This document shows, one piece after another, positions 51,980 through 59,675 of a stretch of DNA of 64,000 bases (position 1 is the first letter of the stretch; each line of letters begins with the position of its first letter). A model generated the notes under the pieces. It was not told the DNA's origin, did no database searches, and saw only the letters and a program-made list of their open reading frames with translations. The DNA comes from Bryobacterales bacterium. Its GTDB lineage: Bacteria; Acidobacteriota; Terriglobia; Bryobacterales; Bryobacteraceae. The position numbers were made by a program, and so were the translations under genes. The DNA is taken from assembly GCA_003164035.1 (NCBI GenBank), contig PLRS01000077.1, positions 1 to 64,000 of the forward strand, given 5' to 3'.

Positions 51980-52008
51980 TTGCCAAGCTTCGCGCGCCAT
52001 CATACAAT
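51980..52008 (+). promoter_or_regulatory. Promoter of the Rrf2-cysK pair
   Basis: TTGCCA (51980-51985) and TACAAT (52003-52008) are each one base from consensus and 17 bases apart, ideal spacing. Transcription would start near 52015, leaving a 27-base leader to ATG 52042. Confidence 0.65.
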
Positions 52009-52041
52009 CTCTAGTAGTGTAAAGGTGATTATCCGGCAGCC

Positions 52042-52467
52042 ATGACAATATCCGTTAAAGCCGAGTATGCCCTGCAGGCGATCTTGGATCTGGCAATGCA
52101 ACCGCCCGGCACTCCGGTGAAGATCGCCGACATTGCCCGGCGGCAGAAGATTCCGCAGAAGTTCCTGGAGCTGATTTTAGTGGGACTGAAGCAGGCTGGC
52201 TTTGTCGAGTCGCGGCGCGGGGCCGAGGGAGGGTACCTCCTGGCTCGCCAGCCCGAACAGCTCACCACCGGAGAAGTGCTGCGCTTCGTGGAAGGCCCGC
52301 AACAAGGCAAGGGACGCACCCGCCGCAGGGTGGAAACACCGTTTTCCGACATGTGGAAGAGAGTGGACAGCGCGGTCGCCGAGATTCTGGAAAAAACAAC
52401 CTTTGCCGAACTGGTGCGCGCCTGGAACGAAAAACAACGCCAATATGTCCAGGATTGGGAGATCTGA
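52042..52467 (+). CDS. Rrf2 family regulator, CymR-like
   Basis: A 141-residue winged-helix regulator: [39 protein letters not shown], and [19 protein letters not shown], the classic Rrf2 pattern. The three cysteines that hold the cluster in IscR and NsrR are absent, so it is more like CymR, which represses cysteine genes in complex with CysK. The gene for cysteine synthase follows after two bases, which supports that reading. The complex formation is inference. Confidence 0.88.
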   Translation: MTISVKAEYALQAILDLAMQPPGTPVKIADIARRQKIPQKFLELILVGLKQAGFVESRRGAEGGYLLARQPEQLTTGEVLRFVEGPQQGKGRTRRRVETPFSDMWKRVDSAVAEILEKTTFAELVRAWNEKQRQYVQDWEI

Positions 52468-52469
52468 CT

Positions 52470-53429
52470 GTGAGAGTATACGACGACAATTCTCTGAGTA
52501 TCGGCAACACACCTCTGGTTCGCCTGAATCGCGTCACGGGGGACGCCAAGGCCACGGTGATAGCCAAAATCGAGGGCCGCAACCCGGCCTATTCGGTCAA
52601 GTGCCGCATCGGCGCGGCCATGGTGTGGGACGCCGAAAAGCGAGGCATCCTCAAGCCCGGCAAGGAACTGATCGAGCCCACCAGCGGTAATACCGGCATC
52701 GCCCTGGCATTTGTGGGCGCCGCGCGCGGCTATCCGGTGACTCTCACCATGCCGGCGACCATGTCGACGGAACGGCGTAAGGTGCTCAAGGTCCTGGGAG
52801 CCCAGCTGGTCCTGACCGAAGGTACGCAGGGAATGGCCGGTGCCATCGCCAAGGCCGAAGAGATCCAGGCTTCCGATCCCGATCGCTACGTCATGCTGCA
52901 GCAGTTCAAGAACCCTGCCAATCCCGAAATTCACTTCCGTACCACTGGCCCGGAGATCTGGGATGACACCGACGGCGCCGTGGACGTGCTGGTTTCCGGC
53001 ATTGGCACCGGCGGCACCATCAGCGGCGCCGCCCGCTATATCAAACAGGTGAAGGGCAAGCCCATTCTGGCCGTCGGCATCGAACCCCTCAATAGCCCCG
53101 TAATTACCCAGAGGCTTGCCGGACAGCCGCTCCGCCCCGGTCCGCACAAGATTCAGGGCCTGGGCGCCGGTTTCATTCCCGATACCCTGGACCTCTCCCA
53201 GGTCGATCGAGTGGAACTGATCGGCAACGAGGAATCCATCGAGATGGCGCGCCGCCTGGGCAAAGAGGAAGGTATTCTGGCGGGCATTTCGTGCGGCGCC
53301 GCGGCCGCCGTGGCCGTTCGCCTCGCGCGTCTGCCCGAGTTCAAAGGCAAGACCATCGTCGCCATTCTCCCCGACGCCGCCGAGCGCTACCTCACCAGCA
53401 TCCTTTTCGAGGGTATGTTCGACGAATAA
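52470..53429 (+). CDS. cysK: Cysteine synthase A
   Basis: A 319-residue PLP enzyme that forms cysteine from O-acetylserine and sulfide. Visible motifs: [20 protein letters not shown] with the PLP lysine, [38 protein letters not shown], and [15 protein letters not shown] near the end, in line with E. coli CysK. GTG at 52470 is used, after TTGGGAG and only two bases after the Rrf2 stop. A hairpin at 53454 ends the operon. Confidence 0.95.
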   Translation: MRVYDDNSLSIGNTPLVRLNRVTGDAKATVIAKIEGRNPAYSVKCRIGAAMVWDAEKRGILKPGKELIEPTSGNTGIALAFVGAARGYPVTLTMPATMSTERRKVLKVLGAQLVLTEGTQGMAGAIAKAEEIQASDPDRYVMLQQFKNPANPEIHFRTTGPEIWDDTDGAVDVLVSGIGTGGTISGAARYIKQVKGKPILAVGIEPLNSPVITQRLAGQPLRPGPHKIQGLGAGFIPDTLDLSQVDRVELIGNEESIEMARRLGKEEGILAGISCGAAAAVAVRLARLPEFKGKTIVAILPDAAERYLTSILFEGMFDE

Positions 53430-53453
53430 AGTTGAAAAATATTGGAACTAAGT

Positions 53454-53493
53454 TGCGGGCGCGTCTTGGGTGATAGGGGTGAGCGCGCCCGCA
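53454..53493 (+). terminator. Hairpin after cysK
   Basis: tgcgggcgcg (53454-53463) and cgcgcccgca (53484-53493) form a perfect ten-pair stem with a 20-base loop, 25 bases after the cysK stop. No T run follows, so it may be a weak or factor-assisted terminator or a stabilising stem. Confidence 0.5.
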
Positions 53494-53569
53494 GTCGTAA
53501 CGGGGATTTAATTCAGTAGACGGCGCGCACTGCACCGGATGTTACAGATTAGTCTTGGTTTCTCGCGTT

Positions 53570-53626
53570 CCCCTTAGAGCTATTCCGACTTAGCCCCTTA
53601 GAGCTATCACGCCGCTGAGCTACAAT
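53570..53626 (+). promoter_or_regulatory. Repeat-bearing promoter of the Asp-box protein gene
   Basis: ccccttagagctat occurs at 53570-53583 and 53594-53607, 24 bases apart. TTAGAG of the second copy (53598-53603) is a poor -35 placed 17 bases before TACAAT (53621-53626), a good -10. Transcription would begin near 53633, so the message starting at ATG 53637 would be almost leaderless. The repeats may bind a regulator. Confidence 0.4.
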
Positions 53627-53636
53627 TGTGACAAGC

Positions 53637-54488
53637 ATGCGGGCCAGTTCGCGTTCGGCGTTATGGAGTGTGGCTGTGGGACTTTGCGCGTTCCTGTCCC
53701 GCGCCTCCGCGCAGGCCGTCGTTCAGCCGCCGGAAGCGCCTCTGCCTCTGGAAAACAAGGGCCAGCCCATCACCGTCCCTTTCCGTTGCAGCGACGAAGA
53801 CATTCGATGGGGCGGGCTTAGTTGCTCCCAGGACGACCCGTGCCCGATCTTCTTGGAACTTTCTTCCGCCGGATCGGTCGGAACTCGCCTCATCGCCACT
53901 GGAAATATCCATGCCGAAGCGGTGACTCTCGATTCCGTGTTGCTGGCGAGCGACGATGCCGGTAAGACGTGGGCCGAGTCCTTCGAACGAATCCGCGGCG
54001 CCGGCCTGGATCGTATCGACCAGCTTGACACTTCCACTGTCTGGATCTCGGGACAGGAACTGTTCCCCATTCCACAAAATCCGTTTCTGCTGGCCAGCTC
54101 CGATGGCGGCAAGACCTGGGAGCGAAAACCGGTCCTCAACGAAGCGGCGGAAAACCGTTTCGGCAGCGTGCAGCAATTCCACTTTACCGGCAAGAACGAC
54201 GGCAGCTTGATTGTCGACCGGGGCGCCGCCAATGGCGGAGATGCCGCTTTTGTCCTTTACGAGACGCGCGACGGCGGTGAGAGCTGGCAACTGAAACAGG
54301 AAAGCGACAAGCCGCTGCACATCCGCCAACCCTCTCCTCCGGCGGAGTGGCGCATCCGCGTGGAAAGTGCCTCGCGCGCCTACCACATCGAACGGCGCCA
54401 GGGGGAAAAGTGGATCGGCGTAGCGGCTTTCTCGGTCAACCTCGACAAGTGCGTACCGCCTCCCGTGGAAGCCGGCGAGGGTCACTGA
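53637..54488 (+). CDS. Exported protein with BNR/Asp-box repeats
   Basis: A 283-residue secreted protein. The signal peptide (SSRSALWSVAVGLCAFLSRA, ending ASAQ) is followed by a WD40/sialidase-like beta region with at least three Asp-box motifs: LLASDDAGKTWAES, LLASSDGGKTWERK and LYETRDGGESWQLK. Asp-boxes are structural and occur in sialidases and in many binding proteins; no catalytic sialidase residues are seen. GTG at 53628 is an alternative start. Four cysteines in the mature part may form disulfides. It is flanked by repeats on both sides. Confidence 0.75.
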   Translation: MRASSRSALWSVAVGLCAFLSRASAQAVVQPPEAPLPLENKGQPITVPFRCSDEDIRWGGLSCSQDDPCPIFLELSSAGSVGTRLIATGNIHAEAVTLDSVLLASDDAGKTWAESFERIRGAGLDRIDQLDTSTVWISGQELFPIPQNPFLLASSDGGKTWERKPVLNEAAENRFGSVQQFHFTGKNDGSLIVDRGAANGGDAAFVLYETRDGGESWQLKQESDKPLHIRQPSPPAEWRIRVESASRAYHIERRQGEKWIGVAAFSVNLDKCVPPPVEAGEGH

Positions 54489-54491
54489 AAG

Positions 54492-54610
54492 AGCTGTCAG
54501 CGATCAGCAATCAGCTTTCAGCCCAGGCATAGCCCGTGAGTTCTTTCAGCGGCCGTCGCTGGCCCCGGAGCGGGCCAAGGCTGATCGCTGAAAGCTGACC
54601 GCTGAAAGCT
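54492..54610. repeat. Imperfect inverted repeat of the CAGCTTTCAG family
   Basis: 54492-54521 (beginning agctgtcagcgatcagc) and 54581-54610 (ctgatcgctgaaagctgacc...) are imperfect inverse copies flanking about 60 bases. They share the GCTGACCGCTGAAAGCT core with the repeat at 11000-11114. The element lies between convergent genes. Confidence 0.65.
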
Positions 54611-54614
54611 TCGC

Positions 54615-55706
54615 TCAATCGCCTGCCGCGGCGCCAGGCTTGGGGCCGAATCCCCATCCCATGTCGCCAAGCGCGGCCGCGACTTTCTCCCAGTTGCTTC
54701 GAACCACGGAGATGGCCAGCATCACCAGGATCAGGCACACCGCCGCAATCAGCGTCTGGCTTACCGTAAGGCTGCTCTTGAGGAACCAGAACCAACGGCC
54801 ATAGACCAGCTCGATATGCACCCAGTAAACCACCAGCGAGGTGGTTCCGAACTGGCGCACCCAGCTCCAACCGTCCTTGGCGCCGTAGCGGGTCCACAAG
54901 AACGCGAAGGCCATCATGATCAGCAGCGCCCCCAGCTTCGTCAGTACCTGGGCCGGGCTGCTGAGCCAGTAGTCGCACTTGGGATAAATGGAATACGGCA
55001 GGCCGGCCGCGTACTGGCAGGTCAGAATCAGCGCGCCCCCCAACAAAGCGCCCCACTGCATGGCGCGTTCCATGGCGTCGGGCGGGATGGCGCGAATCAG
55101 GCTGCCGGCGCTCATGCCGAAGGCCAGGTACGCGCCCCACGGAAACAAAGCAAAACGCTGCAGGTCGGGCACCACGTAGTTCCGCAGCAGCCACGGCACG
55201 TGCACCAGGTTCAACTGCGCCACCAGCGGCGAGGCCAGCGCGATTCCCAGGCCCAGCGCGGCACAGAGCCGCACCCGGTCCACGGTGCGAAACAACGCCA
55301 TCACCGAAAACACGGCGATGGCAAAACCCATCGCGTTCAGAATGTCGACTTTGAACAGGTCGGTCCAGGGAGCCGGAAACCCGAACAGCCACATCTGCAG
55401 CCGAAAGGCGAATGCCAGGCCAAACAGATAACCCGAGCGCCGGAACGCGGTGACGACCCGTTCCACGGGAGAAAGCCCCTTGCGCACCGAACTGTCCATC
55501 AAAAACGCCAGCGTCACGCCCGTCAGAAACAGGAAAATGGCCGGGGGCATGCCGCCCAGAAATTGGGAAAAGATGAACGCGCCGCCAGGATGCAACTCCG
55601 GCTTCAGAAACGAGTCGAACGCGTGGCCCTGCAGCATAATAATCGCTCCAAGTCCACGCACCCAATCGAGGTACTGCAAACGAACGGCGCTGGCGCGAGG
55701 TTTCAT
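54615..55706 (-). CDS. Membrane acyltransferase, heparan-glucosaminide N-acetyltransferase-like (HGSNAT/DUF1624 type)
   Basis: A 363-residue protein with about ten transmembrane helices. The N-terminal motif RLQYLDWVRGLGAIIMLQGH (conserved Asp, Arg and the catalytic-type His) and PAIFLFLTGVTLAF are the signature of HGSNAT-like acyltransferases; YWVHIELVYGRWF near the end gives the second conserved histidine. It may acetylate an amino sugar of an envelope glycan. It follows the LolA-like gene by 9 bases and is the last gene of the truB operon. Confidence 0.8.
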   Translation of the reverse strand: MKPRASAVRLQYLDWVRGLGAIIMLQGHAFDSFLKPELHPGGAFIFSQFLGGMPPAIFLFLTGVTLAFLMDSSVRKGLSPVERVVTAFRRSGYLFGLAFAFRLQMWLFGFPAPWTDLFKVDILNAMGFAIAVFSVMALFRTVDRVRLCAALGLGIALASPLVAQLNLVHVPWLLRNYVVPDLQRFALFPWGAYLAFGMSAGSLIRAIPPDAMERAMQWGALLGGALILTCQYAAGLPYSIYPKCDYWLSSPAQVLTKLGALLIMMAFAFLWTRYGAKDGWSWVRQFGTTSLVVYWVHIELVYGRWFWFLKSSLTVSQTLIAAVCLILVMLAISVVRSNWEKVAAALGDMGWGFGPKPGAAAGD

Positions 55707-55715
55707 AGCGGGGTA

Positions 55716-56420
55716 TTAGCGGACTTGCGGATACGATTTGGCTGCATCTTTTGGCACCCCGAGCTTCACTGCATTTTCCGATAAATTGGGGTCGAGCTTG
55801 ATGTTGGAATACGCGTCGAGGATGTAATCGCCGCCCTCCTCGTGTAATTTCTGCTGCACGGCAACCCCCGAGACGTCGCCGCTCTCAGCTACCCAAATCT
55901 CGATCCGCTGGAACAATTTGGCAACGTCCGACGACTTCGGAGTCAGTTCCAGGCGCACGGTTTTCCGCCCGCCGACGGTTTCTTCGCCACCCAGCTTCAC
56001 CGTGTATCCGCTTTGTACATCCTGCGAGCTGCTGCCGAGGCCGATCAAGAGGAATTGCTGCACCAGGTTGTTCTTCTTGCCCAGTTCGTATATCTGCGCG
56101 CTATTCGACTTGGGAATGTAGATCTCCGCCTGCCTCTCCTTAAAATGGACGATCTTTTCGTCGGGTTGCTTGAAGTGCATCAGCAGTTCCATGGAGTGCG
56201 GTTTCGTACGCCGTATCGCGATGGTGCCGGAGTCGGTCTCGTCATCATTTATGGCGGCGGTATGGGAGACCTGGGTTACATCCGCGGTCATGCCTTTGAA
56301 CGTGCCGGCCGCCTGGTCCATTCTCGTGAACGTAGAACGGAGCAAATCGTCCGCCGCAAATCCGATGGACCCGGACAAGAGCGTGACCGACAGCACGAGA
56401 ATGGTTCGAAACGGCGGCAT
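55716..56420 (-). CDS. LolA-like outer-membrane lipoprotein-sorting protein
   Basis: A 234-residue periplasmic protein with a signal peptide (PPFRTILVLSVTLLSGSIG, then FAADD). The rest is a LolA/LolB-type half barrel: FTRMDQAAGTFKGMTADVTQ, HSMELLMHFKQPDEKIVHFK, AEIYIPKSNSAQIYELGKK and VRLELTPKSSDVAKLFQRIE. Such proteins carry lipoproteins or lipids between membranes. It lies between a small membrane protein and an acyltransferase gene, so envelope biogenesis is the likely theme. Confidence 0.85.
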   Translation of the reverse strand: MPPFRTILVLSVTLLSGSIGFAADDLLRSTFTRMDQAAGTFKGMTADVTQVSHTAAINDDETDSGTIAIRRTKPHSMELLMHFKQPDEKIVHFKERQAEIYIPKSNSAQIYELGKKNNLVQQFLLIGLGSSSQDVQSGYTVKLGGEETVGGRKTVRLELTPKSSDVAKLFQRIEIWVAESGDVSGVAVQQKLHEEGGDYILDAYSNIKLDPNLSENAVKLGVPKDAAKSYPQVR

Positions 56421-56441
56421 GACAGTCCTAACGGGGCTGGC

Positions 56442-56783
56442 TCACGGCCGCGCGAAAGCCATGTATCCTTCCAGTTCGCCTTCCGCGTTCAAAATGGGCT
56501 CCACGCGAACGATATTCACACGGTGGCTGCCGCTCCGCCTCTGCAACAGTTCCGTCAGCCTTGAAATCTGCCGCTCCCGCGGCACGCCGGAAAGAAGCTC
56601 GCTATCGATAAAAAAAGAGGAACCGCCGTTGCCGGACGGCAGCATGGCGATGTTGCTCGGCTTGGGCTGATCGCGAAACCAGGCGCGCGGCGTCAGGAAA
56701 ATGAATGCGACGATAATCCCCACCATGACGTCATATTGCCAACTGGCACGGGGGAAATCCCACAAGATGAAGCGTTTGAACAT
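56442..56783 (-). CDS. Small single-helix membrane protein of unknown function
   Basis: A 113-residue protein with one transmembrane helix (DVMVGIIVAFIFLTPRAWF, about residues 18-36) and a soluble tail: NGGSSFFIDSELLSGVPRER, VNIVRVEPILNAEGELEGYM. I recognise no family with certainty, though short proteins of this type occur before LolA-like genes in Acidobacteriota. The gap to the LolA-like gene is 21 bases, and truB ends 53 bases upstream, so all four minus-strand genes here are probably co-transcribed. Confidence 0.7.
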   Translation of the reverse strand: MFKRFILWDFPRASWQYDVMVGIIVAFIFLTPRAWFRDQPKPSNIAMLPSGNGGSSFFIDSELLSGVPRERQISRLTELLQRRSGSHRVNIVRVEPILNAEGELEGYMAFARP

Positions 56784-56836
56784 CGAGACACTTTCATTTT
56801 ATCAGGCTACCGGGCGGGCGGCACGCGGCGGATGGC

Positions 56837-57718
56837 TCATAAAACCACCGCCGGATGATAGAGATTCGGCAGCACGCACTCGCCGATGGCAACCAGTTCG
56901 CCGTCGCGGGTGACGGCTTTCACATAACGCGAGGCCGCCGGCGAACGAAACGGAGAGGCCGGAAAGTTGCGCCCGTGGCGAATCTGCGCGGTTACCGAAT
57001 CGTCCACGTACACGCTGGGAAAGCCGGGAAGCAGTTGGCCCGCCGGCACCAGCGCGTCCACCAGGCGCTCATCGGCCGCCAGGGCTTCCAGTTGCGCCAG
57101 GGTCCGCGCCTGTTCGATGCCGAACTCCCCGCTGGAGAGGCGCCGCAATCGCTCGATGTGCGCGCCGCAGCCCATCGCACAGCCCAGTTCGTGGGCGATC
57201 GAGCGGATATAGGTGCCTCCCGAGCAGTGCGCGCGCAGCGTCACCAAGGACCCTTCGATCCCCAGCACCGTCAGCTCGTAGACGTGTACCGGCACGGGTT
57301 CCAGCTCCACCGCGACCGACCGCCGGGCCAGCTCATAGGCGCGCTGGCCGTTCACCTTCTTGGCGGAAACCGGCGGCGGCGCCTGGCGAAACTCGCCGCG
57401 GAATCTCTCCACTTCCGCCTCCAGCGCGGCAGCGTCGATTCTCGGCTCGGTCCGTTCGCTGGTGGGCACGCCGGCGCGATCGTAGCTATCCGTGGACCAT
57501 CCGAATCGCACCACGCCTTCATAAACCTTATCGCTGCGAGTGTAGAACTGCGCGAGGCGCGTGGCGCGCTCGATCACCAGCGGCAACACCCCCGTGGCGA
57601 TCGGGTCGAGCGTGCCCAGGTGCCCGATTCGCTTCGTTTTGAGAATGCGCCGCGCCCGGGCGACTACGTCGTGCGAGGTCCATCCCTCGGGTTTGTCGAT
57701 TACGATGACTCCGTCCAT
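56837..57718 (-). CDS. truB: tRNA pseudouridine(55) synthase
   Basis: A 293-residue enzyme that makes pseudouridine 55 in the T-loop of tRNA. The family start DGVIVIDKPEGWTSHDVVAR and catalytic Asp38 in KRIGHLGTLDPIATGVLPL are clear, as are YEGVVRFGWSTDSYDRAG, PPPVSAKKVNGQRAYELAR and CSGGTYIRSIAHELG. ATG at 57718 follows GACGGAGACA. A 19-base hairpin (57742-57760) lies in its leader. The usual neighbours rbfA or rpsO are not adjacent in this window; the downstream genes are envelope-related. Confidence 0.96.
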   Translation of the reverse strand: MDGVIVIDKPEGWTSHDVVARARRILKTKRIGHLGTLDPIATGVLPLVIERATRLAQFYTRSDKVYEGVVRFGWSTDSYDRAGVPTSERTEPRIDAAALEAEVERFRGEFRQAPPPVSAKKVNGQRAYELARRSVAVELEPVPVHVYELTVLGIEGSLVTLRAHCSGGTYIRSIAHELGCAMGCGAHIERLRRLSSGEFGIEQARTLAQLEALAADERLVDALVPAGQLLPGFPSVYVDDSVTAQIRHGRNFPASPFRSPAASRYVKAVTRDGELVAIGECVLPNLYHPAVVL

Positions 57719-58023
57719 TGTCTCCGTCGGCGGCGGTGTGGGGCAGGTTGGTAACCTGCCGAACGATTGTCCAATCGGTCCCGGCCGAGCGCAGGCGAGA
57801 GAAAACTCGCCTCAACCCAAATTCCACCATAGCAGGAGTTCGGCGATTCATCTCGGCCTCCTTGCCGCGCCAGACCAACACCTCGTGGTTCTGACATCGC
57901 AGCTTGCGAGGTCAAAACCGGGCCGCTCACCGGCTGCACGCCGGCTTGACAACCCCGAGCGTCTGCTATGCTAACGGCGGCAAGGCAAGGATCCCGACGT
58001 CCTGAAATTGACCGGTAGATTCC
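57719..58023. other. Divergent intergenic region with a hairpin and a possible promoter
   Basis: ggcaggtt (57742-57749), loop ggt, aacctgcc (57753-57760) is a perfect eight-pair hairpin just upstream of truB. Toward the antitoxin, TTGACA (57946-57951) is a perfect -35; TATGCT (57967-57972) is 15 and TGCTAA (57969-57974) 17 bases away as possible -10. No other gene is recognised in the 305 bases. Confidence 0.5.
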
Positions 58024-58371
58024 ATGAACACCACGGGCAGAATCCAAAGCAGAGGCCAGGTAACCATCCCGACCGCCGTCCGGCGGCGGGCTGGCCTCGC
58101 CAAGGGTGACCTGGTGAACTTCACCTTCCTTCGTGGCAAGATCGTGATGACTCCGAAGTTAGCGCTCGACGATACCGCAGTTCCCACCTCCGACGACGAG
58201 TACACGCCCGCGCAGCGCCGGGTCATCGATGCCAGGCTGGCCAAGGCTGACGCCGACATCAAAGCCGGGCGCGTATCGAAAGCGTTTTCAGACCACGGCG
58301 AATTCATCGCCGCCCTCGATAGAGAAGCCGCCAGGCTATCCGCCGGGAAAACAAAACGCCGGGCCAAATGA
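58024..58371 (+). CDS. AbrB/MazE-type antitoxin
   Basis: A 115-residue protein. The first 45 residues (TGRIQSRGQVTIPTAVRRRA, GLAKGDLVNFTFLRGKIVMT) are the swapped-hairpin AbrB DNA-binding domain. The C-terminal half is charged and helical, ending GKTKRRAK, suited to toxin binding. It overlaps the RelE-like gene by four bases (ATGA), the coupling expected for a toxin-antitoxin pair. It likely represses its own promoter. Confidence 0.88.
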   Translation: MNTTGRIQSRGQVTIPTAVRRRAGLAKGDLVNFTFLRGKIVMTPKLALDDTAVPTSDDEYTPAQRRVIDARLAKADADIKAGRVSKAFSDHGEFIAALDREAARLSAGKTKRRAK

Positions 58372-58655
58372 GGCTCCGCTGGACCTCCCATTTCGCGCGG
58401 GCTTACAGCAAAGCGCCCAAAAATATCCAGACGTCGTTTGGCAAACAGTCGTTGCTCCTGCTCCAGAACCTCCGCCATCCTTCACTTCGCGCCAAGAAAT
58501 ACGATGAAAGTAAGGATCGGTGGCAGGCGCGGGTGACGAAGGACTGGCGTTTCTACTTCCTCATTCAAGACAACACCTACAGCAAGACATCACTCGCCAC
58601 CCGAAATAGGGCATTTATGTACTTGGGGCAACCACGCTACCCGGTGAGTCGGTAG
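58368..58655 (+). CDS. RelE/ParE-superfamily toxin, apparent frameshift at the C-terminus
   Basis: A 95-residue protein with a RelE-like core: RLRWTSHFARAYSKAPKNIQ, LRAKKYDESKDRWQARVTKD and WRFYFLIQDNTY. Such toxins cleave mRNA on the ribosome or inhibit gyrase. After DNTY the frame reads an unlikely tail (SKTSLATRNRAFMYLG). Another frame from the same place reads QDITRHPK then TAG at 58607, and a D-I-x-x-H-P-K ending is typical of the family. So a single base seems to have been lost near 58582. The present frame also overlaps the convergent gene by 19 bases, which the corrected frame would avoid. The toxin may be inactive. Confidence 0.75.
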   Translation: MRLRWTSHFARAYSKAPKNIQTSFGKQSLLLLQNLRHPSLRAKKYDESKDRWQARVTKDWRFYFLIQDNTYSKTSLATRNRAFMYLGQPRYPVSR

Positions 58656-58891
58656 CGCATCGGCCCACCGACATGCTCTTGATTCTTGATTAACTTCCCA
58701 GCACGTTCCAGTTCGTCTAGCAACGAGGCAGTGACGTAGTTCCGCTGCCCTCCTTTGTACTCGGATTCAAGGCCAAGCTCCTCGACAAGAGCCTTGTGCC
58801 AAACCCAGTTGGGGGACTCCCGCCCCAGCAGGTCCAGCATCGCCTCAATTATCGCCATCTTTCCTTGTTGCGCCTTCTCAAACGGCGTCAT
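58637..58891 (-). CDS. Small uncharacterised protein, possible winged-helix
   Basis: An 84-residue protein, MTPFEKAQQGKMAIIEAMLD, NWVWHKALVEELGLESEY, YVTASLLDELERAGKLIKNQ and GGPMRYRLTG. The arrangement of helices and the final GGPMRYRL strand suggest a winged-helix or wHTH-like fold, but I recognise no family. It is convergent with the RelE-like toxin gene and may be unrelated to it. Confidence 0.6.
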   Translation of the reverse strand: MTPFEKAQQGKMAIIEAMLDLLGRESPNWVWHKALVEELGLESEYKGGQRNYVTASLLDELERAGKLIKNQEHVGGPMRYRLTG

Positions 58892-58973
58892 GGCCAGAGC
58901 TTACACCTTTTCCGATCCCAATGCTTCCTCTGTGGTTGTGTCAGGTATATAGATGCCCGAAATAAACAACCCC

Positions 58974-59675
58974 TCACCGCCCCTTTCTCGCCATGCAGAT
59001 ATACCCCAGCGTGAAGTTGCGGTCCGGGTCCAGAAAATCGAGCAACGGCAGAACCAGCGCCGGCGGCACCAGCAGCAGGGCGGCGGGTAGAAAGCCGAGC
59101 CAGCGCACGCCGCCGGTGAAGAATTGCAGTCCGTTAAGCAGCCGCCGCGCCAGCAGCCGGAAATAGCCGCCGGCGGGTTCGAGCGCGACGATTTCAAGAC
59201 CCGCGGTTTCGAGCAGGTAGGTCAACCCATGCCGCGTGTAGCGGAAGTAATCGTGCGGCGCCTGGTGAACCTCCCAATCCTGGGGAGCGGCAATTAACAG
59301 AGTCGCGCCGGGTTGAAGCGTGCGAGCGATCTCCCGCAGCGCCAGGCCGGGCTCGGGCAGGTGCTCAATGGTGACAATATGCAGGGCCGCGTCGAAGACG
59401 CCCGCGCGGAAAGGCAGCGCCGTGAGGTCGGCCACCACGTCCAGCCGGCTGTAATCCCAACCTGCGTCGCCCACCGCCAGGTCCACGCCCACATAGCGCT
59501 GGCGGTGGAACCGGCTCGCGTATTGGCCCTCGCCGGCGCCGGCATCGAGCACGCGCGCGTTTTCGGGCAGCTCCGCGGCGAAGCTCGACACCGATTCTTC
59601 GATCAGCGCTTCGAAATAAAGCACGTGGCGGCGCAACCACTTTGGAAGGCGATAGGCCAGGCTGGTGTAGCTCAC
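58974..59675 (-). CDS. Class I SAM methyltransferase with C-terminal membrane segment
   Basis: A 233-residue protein. The SAM loop VLDAGAGEGQYASRF, acidic VGVDLAVGD and LHIVTIEHLPEPGLALREIA identify a class I methyltransferase; FLPAALLLVPPALVLPLLDF near the end is strongly hydrophobic. The start is GTG at 59675, overlapping the stop of the preceding methyltransferase gene by four bases (GTGA). It is the last gene of a three-gene operon with another methyltransferase and a glycosyltransferase, so sugar methylation of a surface glycan is likely. Confidence 0.85.
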   Translation of the reverse strand: MSYTSLAYRLPKWLRRHVLYFEALIEESVSSFAAELPENARVLDAGAGEGQYASRFHRQRYVGVDLAVGDAGWDYSRLDVVADLTALPFRAGVFDAALHIVTIEHLPEPGLALREIARTLQPGATLLIAAPQDWEVHQAPHDYFRYTRHGLTYLLETAGLEIVALEPAGGYFRLLARRLLNGLQFFTGGVRWLGFLPAALLLVPPALVLPLLDFLDPDRNFTLGYICMARKGR

